A stretch of DNA of 25,374 nt from contig DFAM01000021.1 in assembly GCA_002365595.1 (NCBI GenBank), positions 65,620-90,993 on the forward strand, read 5' to 3'. How positions within the stretch are numbered: position 1 is the stretch's first letter; every line of letters starts with the position of its first letter. Of the stretch, positions 1 through 5,854 are shown piece after piece. The notes below the pieces were generated by a model. The model did no database searches, had not been told where the DNA came from, and was given only the letters and a program-made list of their open reading frames with translations. This stretch comes from Acinetobacter sp. UBA3106. Its GTDB lineage: Bacteria; Pseudomonadota; Gammaproteobacteria; Pseudomonadales; Moraxellaceae. Made by a program: the position numbers and the translations under genes.

Positions 1-357
1 TCAAAGTATTTTGACGATAAACCACAGCGTTGGGGAATAAGACGTAAAGATGGTCAAGCGATTTATATTGCAGCTTTATATGAAATTTGCCGTATTGGAG
101 ACGAAATTATTCGTTCGGCAACCATGATTACAATGGACGCGATTGATCATCCTATGATGAAAGATTTTCATGAACCCGGAAATGTGAAACGCTCGGTGAT
201 CATTATTCCACACGAGCGTTTAGATGAATGGCTAAGCTGGAACTCACCAGATATCCATTCTTTTGTAGAGGGATTTCCGGAAGTAGAGTTTGAATGTTCC
301 CATGTCCCTAAAGCAAAAATCGAAAAAATTAGTCCCCAACTTAATTTTTTCGATTAG
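1..357 (+). CDS. SRAP (SOS response-associated peptidase, YedK/HMCES-like) family protein, C-terminal part
   Basis: The reading frame is open from base 1 and stops with TAG at 355-357, so only the last 118 residues are present. The fragment follows the C-terminal half of SRAP proteins: a 'KDGQAIYIAALYE' strand (compare the 'ADGQPIFMAAI' of E. coli YedK), then 'ATMITMDA', then a His in 'DFHEPGNVKRS' where the family has its catalytic His before the RxP strand, then 'IIIPHERLDEWL'. SRAP proteins crosslink through their N-terminal Cys2 to abasic sites in single-stranded DNA; that part lies outside the window. The usual 'IHDRMP' is replaced by a longer 'FHEPGNVKRS' loop, so this is a divergent member. 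The ATG at 124 is internal and not the true start. The family call is fairly secure; function is inferred from the family. Confidence 0.75.
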   Translation, partial: SKYFDDKPQRWGIRRKDGQAIYIAALYEICRIGDEIIRSATMITMDAIDHPMMKDFHEPGNVKRSVIIIPHERLDEWLSWNSPDIHSFVEGFPEVEFECSHVPKAKIEKISPQLNFFD

Positions 358-368
358 TCCCCCGATGA

Positions 369-833
369 TTAGGATAAATTTTTAAAAATAAGTTTAAGAC
401 TTTCCATCATTTTCTCAATTTGTAACGGAGTGAGACCCTCGTAAGTCTGTTCCAGCACTATATTACTTAGATCCTTAATCTTACGCGTCATTTGTTGTCC
501 TTTCTCGGTTAGCACAACTCGGGTAATACGAGCATCATCTTCACATGAATACGTTTCAACCAGTCCTTCATCTTTTAAACGATAGACGATTTTGGTTGTG
601 GTCGACATTTTAGATACCACCATTTCTGATAGATCTGAGACACTCGCATGAGGTTTGGACTTAAGTGACAGTAAAATACGGCGACGTGAATTGTCCAGAC
701 CATATTTTTTCATTGCATGGTCTAGATTATTTACACATCGTGTATGGACTTGAGTAATCCAGTAATAAGGAAACTCCTCTAAACTAAAATCTTCACCGGG
801 TGTAAGTAAAAATTTACTGTATTTTTTGGTCAT
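369..833 (-). CDS. MarR-family transcriptional regulator, tandem copy 1
   Basis: A 154-residue protein of normal MarR length. The winged helix-turn-helix lies at about residues 42-112: helices around 'KYGLDNSRRRILLSL' and 'ASVSDLSEM', a recognition helix around 'SKMSTTTKIVYRLKDEGLV', and a wing ending 'DDARITRVVLTEKG', the family's D-x-R-x-x-x-x-x-LTxxG signature. N- and C-terminal helices should form the dimer. It is the last of three paralogues read right to left, and its central block is almost identical to theirs. It differs most from copies 2 and 3 at both ends, and its start is preceded by a plain GGGG stretch and not by the leader the other two share. No catabolic or efflux gene sits next to it, so ligand and targets cannot be read from context. 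The family is certain; the role is unknown. Confidence 0.9.
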   Translation of the reverse strand: MTKKYSKFLLTPGEDFSLEEFPYYWITQVHTRCVNNLDHAMKKYGLDNSRRRILLSLKSKPHASVSDLSEMVVSKMSTTTKIVYRLKDEGLVETYSCEDDARITRVVLTEKGQQMTRKIKDLSNIVLEQTYEGLTPLQIEKMMESLKLIFKNLS

Positions 834-853
834 TGTTTATTTTCCCCATTTTT

Positions 854-864
854 AAGTTTTACTT
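854..864. promoter_or_regulatory. Inverted repeat AAGT-N3-ACTT, candidate operator before MarR copy 1
   Basis: The bases read AAGTTTTACTT, a four-base inverted repeat with a three-base centre, about 20 bases upstream of the copy 1 start. Its reverse complement, AAGTAAAACTT, recurs at 1552-1562 between copies 2 and 3. MarR proteins normally bind short palindromes near their own promoter. In DNA this AT-rich such short repeats can occur by chance, so this is only a candidate. Confidence 0.25.
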
Positions 865-989
865 ATAATTTATTGCCGAAACCTTTTTATTAAAAAAATA
901 TAATAAAAATGTATTAATTTTGTGTATTTTACTAAAGTTTAAAAGAAAAAAAATCAGTGTGTAACTGAAATTTAAAAGTCAAACCTAGA

Positions 990-1454
990 TTATCGTGATA
1001 AATTTTTAAAAATATGTTGCAGACTTTCCATCATTTTTTCAATTTGTAAGGGGGTCAACCCTTCAAAAGATTGTTCCAAAACTACATTAGTCAAGTCATT
1101 AATTTTTTGAGTCATTTGATTACCTTTCTCGGTTAAGACAACGCGAGTAATACGGGCATCATCTTCACAAGAGTAAGTTTCAACTAAACCTTCATCTTTT
1201 AAACGATAAACGATTTTAGTAGTCGTTGACATTTTAGATACCATCATTTCGGATAGTTCTGAAACACTGGCATGAGGCTTGGATTTTAAAGCAAGTAAAA
1301 TACGACGACGTGAATTGTCTAGCCCATATTTTTTCAGCGCATGATCAACGTTTTGTACATATTGAGCATGTACCTGAGTTACCCAATAATAGGGAAAATT
1401 TTCCAATTCAAAATTTTCTGTTGAGGGTAAAAATTTACTATATTTTTTTGTCAT
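990..1454 (-). CDS. MarR-family transcriptional regulator, tandem copy 2
   Basis: A 154-residue MarR protein with the same architecture as its neighbours. The core from 'KKYGLDNSRRRILL' to 'RVVLTEKG' differs from copy 3 by a handful of conservative changes (Ala for Ser after RRRILL, Glu for Asp in ASVSELSEM). The start ATG is preceded by GGGAG with nine intervening bases, and the leader before it (TTACAACAAT then TAGGGAG) is also found before copy 3. This shows that the duplication included the translation signals. About 156 bases separate it from copy 1 and about 146 from copy 3, and both gaps are very AT-rich, so each copy may have its own promoter. Many third-codon-position differences between copies mean the duplication is old and the core is under purifying selection. 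Confidence 0.9.
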   Translation of the reverse strand: MTKKYSKFLPSTENFELENFPYYWVTQVHAQYVQNVDHALKKYGLDNSRRRILLALKSKPHASVSELSEMMVSKMSTTTKIVYRLKDEGLVETYSCEDDARITRVVLTEKGNQMTQKINDLTNVVLEQSFEGLTPLQIEKMMESLQHIFKNLSR

Positions 1455-1551
1455 CTCTACTTTCTCCCTATAATTGTTGTAATTTTATTTTATTATTGTA
1501 ACTTATTTTTATTAGAGTTAAAGTGAAAAATATATTTTTTACAACACTATA

Positions 1552-1562
1552 AAGTAAAACTT
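1552..1562. promoter_or_regulatory. Inverted repeat AAGT-N3-ACTT, second occurrence between MarR copies 2 and 3
   Basis: AAGTAAAACTT lies about 98 bases upstream of the start of copy 2 and 39 bases past the end of copy 3. It is the reverse complement of the element at 854-864, and the flanking bases are also alike (TAAAGTAAAACTTAAAA against ATAAGTAAAACTTAAAA on the opposite strand). Two matching elements in two of the inter-paralogue gaps suggest a shared operator or a remnant of the duplication. Confidence 0.25.
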
Positions 1563-1600
1563 AAAATAAATTTGTGAACTAATTTTCATTTTAACCCAAA

Positions 1601-2068
1601 TTAATGGGCTAAATTTTTAAAAATATATTTTAAGCTTTCCATCATTTTTTCAATTTGTAGAGGGGTGAGACCTTCGAAAGATTGTTCCAAAACCACATTG
1701 GTCAAGTCATTAATCTTATGTGTCATTTGATTACCTTTCTCGGTTAGGACAACGCGAGTAATACGAGCATCATCTTCACAAGAGTAAGTTTCAACTAAAC
1801 CTTCATCTTTTAAACGATAGACGATTTTGGTGGTGGTTGACATTTTGGAAATGACCATTTCAGATAGATCTGAAACGCTGGCATGAGGTTTGGACTTTAG
1901 TGACAGTAAAATGCGGCGACGTGAATTGTCCAGACCATATTTTTTCAAAGCATGATCTACATTTTGTATATATTGGGCATGTACTTGAGTAACCCAGTAA
2001 TAAGGAAAATTTTCCAAAGTGAAATCTTCTGCTACAGAAGGTAGAAATTTGCTGTACTTTTTAGTCAT
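1601..2068 (-). CDS. MarR-family transcriptional regulator, tandem copy 3 (5'-most)
   Basis: A 155-residue MarR protein, first in the direction of transcription. Its ribosome binding site is the strongest of the three (GGGAGG, nine bases before the ATG). The DNA-binding core differs from copy 1 by about one residue between 'YGLDNSRRRILLSL' and 'LTEKG'; the N-terminal 25 residues and the C-terminal dimerisation helices resemble copy 2 more. This mosaic of similarity could come from partial gene conversion or from strong constraint on the DNA-reading surface. The gene follows roughly 1 kb without an intact gene, so it is probably transcribed from a promoter in the AT-rich stretch at 2069-2220. 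Family certain; effector and targets unknown. Confidence 0.9.
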   Translation of the reverse strand: MTKKYSKFLPSVAEDFTLENFPYYWVTQVHAQYIQNVDHALKKYGLDNSRRRILLSLKSKPHASVSDLSEMVISKMSTTTKIVYRLKDEGLVETYSCEDDARITRVVLTEKGNQMTHKINDLTNVVLEQSFEGLTPLQIEKMMESLKYIFKNLAH

Positions 2069-2223
2069 GGAGAAAAGCCTCCCTAAGATTGTTGTAATTT
2101 TAATTTGTTGAAAAGCGTCTTATTTAACTTGAATTTTGCTTACCAACACACATTTTTTTATTGTTATTAATATATATCAAGTTTTTTATAATGCAATAAG
2201 GAAACGTATATTAATAACTTTTC
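2069..2223 (-). other. AT-rich upstream region of MarR copy 3
   Basis: This non-coding stretch holds the copy 3 ribosome binding site and presumably its promoter. A TATATATCAA motif near 2170 resembles the palindrome upstream of the unrelated gene at 4874. I see no open reading frame and no convincing -35/-10 pair. Confidence 0.4.
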
Positions 2224-2721
2224 TTACAAAAAATCCCGATCAAAAGTGATGATTTGTAGAAGATAGAAATAGCGTTCTTTGTCTGAATGTAAGCCCAGCA
2301 GGCCTTGAGATAAATTCCGAAGTTCTATTTGAACTTCAGCATTTTGATCATTTCGTTAAAAGAGTATTGTACTAAAAGTGTTCGTGAGGTCGAACGATAA
2401 GCAGCAGTCATGTAAAGGTTTGGCTATAGGCACGATTACGCTCTTTTAACATTATGCTAAGTAAATGAATGATGAAGTTAGAATTAAGATAAGCACGTTA
2501 ACGATTGATAGGAGCAATAGGTTGGGGAGCCTGATTGAACAACAATGTTTCTGCATTCGTTATAGCCAATATTATGTAAATTTTTTGATGCGATTAAAAA
2601 CTTGCCTCTCAAATTTAGCGATCGAGGATTCACTGTAATTATTTTGGCAATGTTTTGTTCTGGTGTAGAGAAACTGGGGTGAACGGATCTTTTTAATAAA
2701 GATCTGCTGCTTTTTTATCAT
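2224..2721 (-). pseudogene. Decayed reading frame, product not recognised
   Basis: The minus strand can be read as one protein of about 165 residues only by moving between frames. It begins with ATG at 2721 ('MIKKQQIFIKKIRSPQFLY') and stays open to about 2580 ('IAKFERQVFNRIKKF'). It continues in a second frame ('NAETLLFNQAPQPIAPINR', one stop, 'IMLKERNRAYSQTF'), then a third ('TAAYRSTSRTLLVQYSF'), and returns to the first for the end ('ELRNLSQGLLGLHSDKER', 'LLQIITFDRDFL') with TAA at 2224-2226. Long, ordinary-looking segments in register with each other, broken by two or three shifts and at least one stop, are what a recently inactivated gene looks like. I do not recognise the family. A small regulator of similar length to the neighbouring MarR genes is possible but unproven. 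Confidence 0.4.
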
Positions 2722-3077
2722 CTAGTTAACAAATCAGTCCAGTGTATTCATTAAATTTTTCTTATATAAATTTACAAAATAAGTATTTGTTTAAAATATC
2801 TTTTTTATTTATTGGTCAACGCATGTACTTAGCGATAAATTTTATCTTTTCTTAAGCTAAAAATCCGATGAACAGATGAAATAAAAGTATAAAAAATAAG
2901 CTGAACTGCTTACCAGAGTAGGGTTAAGTCGCTAAAAATACAAAAATCTAATTACATTTTTTCTGAATTATGCATAATAAATTTATCTATTGTTGAACAG
3001 GTCATATTTATGGATCCGTCGCCGTGCAGGTCTAGGTTTATTTTTAACCAAATTTATAAACTCGGAGAGATAAACTA
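2722..3077 (+). promoter_or_regulatory. Upstream region and leader of the TerC-CBS gene
   Basis: About 356 bases without a gene. Most of it is AT-rich and shows nothing I can name. The last 70 bases differ: a GC-richer island at 3012-3034 (GGATCCGTCGCCGTGC then AGGTCTAG) precedes two overlapping, mutually exclusive hairpins. GGTT at 3035-3038 can pair with AACC at 3046-3049, or GTTTAT at 3036-3041 can pair with ATAAAC at 3056-3061. The second would end three bases before the GGAGAG ribosome binding site at 3064-3069. This layout suits translational control. TerC-type genes are often under manganese-sensing yybP-ykoY riboswitches, but I do not see that motif's conserved core here. Confidence 0.35.
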
Positions 3078-4610
3078 ATGGAGTTTTTATTAGATCCGGG
3101 AATTTGGATTGGTTTACTCACTCTTATTGTTTTAGAAATTGTTTTAGGTATTGATAACCTAGTCTTTATTGCCATTTTGGCCGAAAAACTTCCTCCAGAA
3201 CAACGTGATAAAGCGCGTGTCGTGGGTTTATCCCTCGCTTTATTCATGCGCTTGGGTTTATTGTTTGCCATCTCTTGGTTAGTCACTTTGACCAAACCGC
3301 TTATTACCGTCTTTGATTGGACATTCTCAGGTCGAGATCTCATTCTTTTATTCGGTGGTTTATTCCTTGTGTATAAAGCCGTAACTGAACTACATGAAAA
3401 GATTGAAGGCAAGCCTGAAGTTAAAGTTACCACCAATATTGTTTATGCAAGTTTTGCAGCAGTTGTTGCGCAAATTGTAGTGTTAGATGCCGTATTCTCT
3501 TTAGATTCGGTGATTACCGCAATTGGTATGGTTGATAACATTTATGTGATGATGGTGGCAATGGTCGTTGCCATGGCTGTGATGTTATTAGCGTCTAAAT
3601 CATTAACTGCTTTTGTAAACCGACATCAAACAGTCGTCATTCTGTGTTTAAGTTTCTTGTTATTAATCGGGATTAGCTTGATTGCAGAAGGTTTTGGTTT
3701 CCATATTCCAAAAGGCTATATCTATTCAGGTATTGGTGTTGCAATTGCAATTGAAGCATTTAACCAGTTTGGCCAGCGCAATGTAGCCAAACATGAATCT
3801 AAAATTCCATTGCGTCACCGTACTGCAGATTCCATCCTGAAACTGATGGGCGGAAAAATGGAAGCGGTCACTGATAGTGCTCAGCACTCTGAAGCTCAAG
3901 AAGCTTTTGCCGATGAAGAGCGTTATATGATTGGTGGGGTATTAACCCTGGCAGAAAGGTCTGTCGCATCGATCATGACTCCACGAAGTCAAATTTCTTG
4001 GGTAGATATTGATGATACGCCTGAACAAATTCGTGAACAGGTGCTGTCTGTACCACATAGCTTATTTCCAGTTTGTCGCGGTAGCTTGGATAAGGTTTTG
4101 AGTGTGGTGCGTGCCAAAGAGCTTCTGGATGTACTTGAAGATACTGAACAGCTCAAGGCTTTAATCAAACGCCATCGTCCGATTTATATTTTTGAAAAAA
4201 TGAAAGTAATTGATGCCATTAATACCTTGCGTACCTCGAAAGGTTCTTTGGTATTGGTGAGTGACGAGTTTGGAAATGTGCAGGGCTTGATTTCTCCTCT
4301 GGATGTATTTGAAGCCATTGCCGGTGAGTTCCCGGATGCCGATGAGCAGCTTGATTTAGTTAAAATTAATGATCACACCTGGAAAGCCTCTGGCATGCTC
4401 GATGTATATCAGCTTGAACTGGAGCTGGGCATGATGGATCTGGTGGAAGAAGAGGCTGGTTATATCAGTCTTGCCGGTCTGATTTTAGATAAGACTCACG
4501 GTAAGGTAAGTTTGGGAGCTCAACTGGAATATCATGGTATTCATTTTGAAGTGACTGAACTGGAAGAGAATCGGATTAAGTCCGTGTTGATTACGTATCG
4601 CGAGAGATAG
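3078..4610 (+). CDS. TerC-family integral membrane protein with CBS pair and CorC/HlyC domain
   Basis: A 510-residue protein of the YoaE/YegH type. Residues 1 to about 230 are the TerC membrane domain, with acidic residues inside helices in 'VLEIVLGIDNLVFIA' (Asp26) and 'VVLDAVFSLDSV' (Asp137 and Asp143), the conserved candidates for metal coordination. A cytoplasmic part follows: a CBS pair at about 295-415 (first 'SVASIMTPRSQISWVD', second around 'GSLVLVSDEFGNVQGLISPLDVF') and a CorC/transporter-associated domain at about 425-508. TerC relatives such as Alx and MeeY/MeeF have been linked to manganese export and metal loading of secreted proteins, so a role in metal homeostasis is likely but inferred. 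The start is supported by GGAGAG eight bases upstream of the ATG. It is monocistronic, with a terminator at 4678-4713. Confidence 0.93.
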   Translation: MEFLLDPGIWIGLLTLIVLEIVLGIDNLVFIAILAEKLPPEQRDKARVVGLSLALFMRLGLLFAISWLVTLTKPLITVFDWTFSGRDLILLFGGLFLVYKAVTELHEKIEGKPEVKVTTNIVYASFAAVVAQIVVLDAVFSLDSVITAIGMVDNIYVMMVAMVVAMAVMLLASKSLTAFVNRHQTVVILCLSFLLLIGISLIAEGFGFHIPKGYIYSGIGVAIAIEAFNQFGQRNVAKHESKIPLRHRTADSILKLMGGKMEAVTDSAQHSEAQEAFADEERYMIGGVLTLAERSVASIMTPRSQISWVDIDDTPEQIREQVLSVPHSLFPVCRGSLDKVLSVVRAKELLDVLEDTEQLKALIKRHRPIYIFEKMKVIDAINTLRTSKGSLVLVSDEFGNVQGLISPLDVFEAIAGEFPDADEQLDLVKINDHTWKASGMLDVYQLELELGMMDLVEEEAGYISLAGLILDKTHGKVSLGAQLEYHGIHFEVTELEENRIKSVLITYRER

Positions 4611-4677
4611 TGATTAAGGATTCAAGATAAAGAAAGAGATTAATATCTTTTTCTCATCCATTCTTTTTGAACTTTTG

Positions 4678-4713
4678 AAAAAGCCTGACAGCTTGCTCTG
4701 CTGGGCTTTTTTA
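4678..4713 (+). terminator. Rho-independent terminator of the TerC-CBS gene
   Basis: AAAAAGCC pairs with GGCTTTTT, with further pairing AGC/GCT inside, followed by a run of six T. It lies about 70 bases past the stop codon. Confidence 0.8.
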
Positions 4714-4790
4714 TTGTGCTTTACATTGGTTTTTATTGACCAGGATTGCCACAGCAATATTAGAACTAGGTGGTAAAAACTGATGAACTT

Positions 4791-4814
4791 TCACTAAATC
4801 ACCATATTTAGTGA
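4791..4814. promoter_or_regulatory. Perfect 9-bp inverted repeat upstream of the gene at 4874
   Basis: TCACTAAAT, a six-base spacer, then ATTTAGTGA. It lies 60 bases before the next start codon with no T-run after it, so it looks like a protein-binding site and not a terminator. The binding protein cannot be named. Confidence 0.45.
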
Positions 4815-4842
4815 TATCTAATTAAACTAAAAACAGTAATAA

Positions 4843-4856
4843 TTGATATATATCAA
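4843..4856. promoter_or_regulatory. 14-bp perfect palindrome TTGATATATATCAA
   Basis: The palindrome ends 17 bases before the ATG at 4874, about where a promoter -10 region or the transcript start would fall. A repressor bound here would block transcription. The TATATATCAA half also occurs near 2170. The AT-alternating centre raises the chance expectation. Confidence 0.35.
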
Positions 4857-4873
4857 AAAAATGGATCAATTTG

Positions 4874-5605
4874 ATGCATATTACCGAAACGATTGTAGAT
4901 TTTGCACAACTTGCATTTGAACAAAAAAATCGTTTTTTTAAAATGATCTGTGAATTTGACCAGCAAATTTTTCCAGCTTCTTGTGAACAAGATATTTATA
5001 ATTTTATTCATGATCCGGATGCTGTTTCAGTTTTGGTGGTTCATTATTATCATAAAGATACCTTGGTCGGGCAAAATATTATTCCGGTACTTAAGCTTTC
5101 TTTACAAGGTCATCCAATCTTTGTGGTGAGCTCGCGGGCGAGTATTTTACCGGCTTATCGCAAAGGCAACAGAATACTTAAAACTGCAATCCGGGTTGCG
5201 ATTAATCACCGGATTCGCCATCCTACTATTCCCTTATGGTATGTACCTACCGTCATACAGCCTAAAATTTATACCTATTTTGCATCTCGTTCACAAAATT
5301 TCTACCCACGTAAAGGAAGAGAAATTCCTCAAGAATATTTAAAGGTTCTGGAGATGATGCAGCAGCGCAAGCAGGAAATATGCAAGCGCCGAGAAGATAT
5401 TTTTGTTTATCCTTATGTGATGCCGCAAACCACACCTGAACACATTCAAAAACTTAGAAATAAGGCAACGCCACATATCAATTTTTTTATGCAGCATGTG
5501 CCTGACTATTTTGATGGCATGGGCTTGCTGTGTATCTGTAAATTGGATTTAAAAACCATTTTGGAAACCATCTTTAATTTATTTTTAGACCGCAAAGTGT
5601 ATTAA
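4874..5605 (+). CDS. Uncharacterised protein with a GNAT-like motif
   Basis: A 243-residue protein I do not recognise as a named family. A TTG three bases upstream could add one residue, but the ATG at 4874, preceded at eight bases by GGA, is the better start. The N-terminal half reads like an acyl-CoA N-acyltransferase fold: a strand 'AVSVLVVHYYHKDTLVGQNII', a strand 'PIFVVSSRASILPAYRKGN' and a helix 'RILKTAIRVAIN'. The 'ASILPAYRKGNRIL' segment resembles the GNAT V-x-P-x-x-R-x-x-G-x-G/A acetyl-CoA loop, with Asn for the second Gly. The C-terminal third is rich in basic and aromatic residues. There is no signal peptide or membrane helix. It stands alone between a terminator and the monooxygenase gene, with two palindromes upstream. 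An acyltransferase is the best guess, with low certainty. Confidence 0.7.
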   Translation: MHITETIVDFAQLAFEQKNRFFKMICEFDQQIFPASCEQDIYNFIHDPDAVSVLVVHYYHKDTLVGQNIIPVLKLSLQGHPIFVVSSRASILPAYRKGNRILKTAIRVAINHRIRHPTIPLWYVPTVIQPKIYTYFASRSQNFYPRKGREIPQEYLKVLEMMQQRKQEICKRREDIFVYPYVMPQTTPEHIQKLRNKATPHINFFMQHVPDYFDGMGLLCICKLDLKTILETIFNLFLDRKVY

Positions 5606-5804
5606 ATTTTATTCTCTAGAGACTAACTGAATCCTCTACTTTAAATTTCTCAGTTTGTATAAAGAAAGCATAAGCAAAAATACTCATCACACTTGAAAAT
5701 ATCCGTATCTTTTGAGCTTCTATAGCTCAGATGCATATGACTATAGTTAGTTCTGATAGTTTTTAAATAATTTCGACATTTTCCTTATAGTTCAATGAAA
5801 GCAA

Positions 5805-5820
5805 ATCCAAGCATTTGGAT
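5805..5820. promoter_or_regulatory. Inverted repeat ATCCAA-N4-TTGGAT before the monooxygenase
   Basis: A perfect six-base inverted repeat with a GCAT spacer, 34 bases before the start at 5855. Its ATC...GAT ends with a dyad of this size suit a LysR-type activator site (T-N11-A class). The nearby LysR gene at 7623-8519 is the obvious candidate partner, but this is inference. Confidence 0.4.
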
Positions 5821-5854
5821 GAGTACATTGAAGTAATTTAAATAAGGAAACGGG

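Noticed and set aside
3010..3077. yybP-ykoY manganese riboswitch before the TerC gene
   Set aside because: The gene type suggested it, but I cannot find the conserved core of that motif; only a generic structured leader is claimed.
3044..3436. Open minus-strand frame of 130 codons opposite the TerC-CBS gene
   Set aside because: It is antisense to a strongly conserved membrane domain, its product is basic low-complexity sequence, and it lacks a ribosome binding site.
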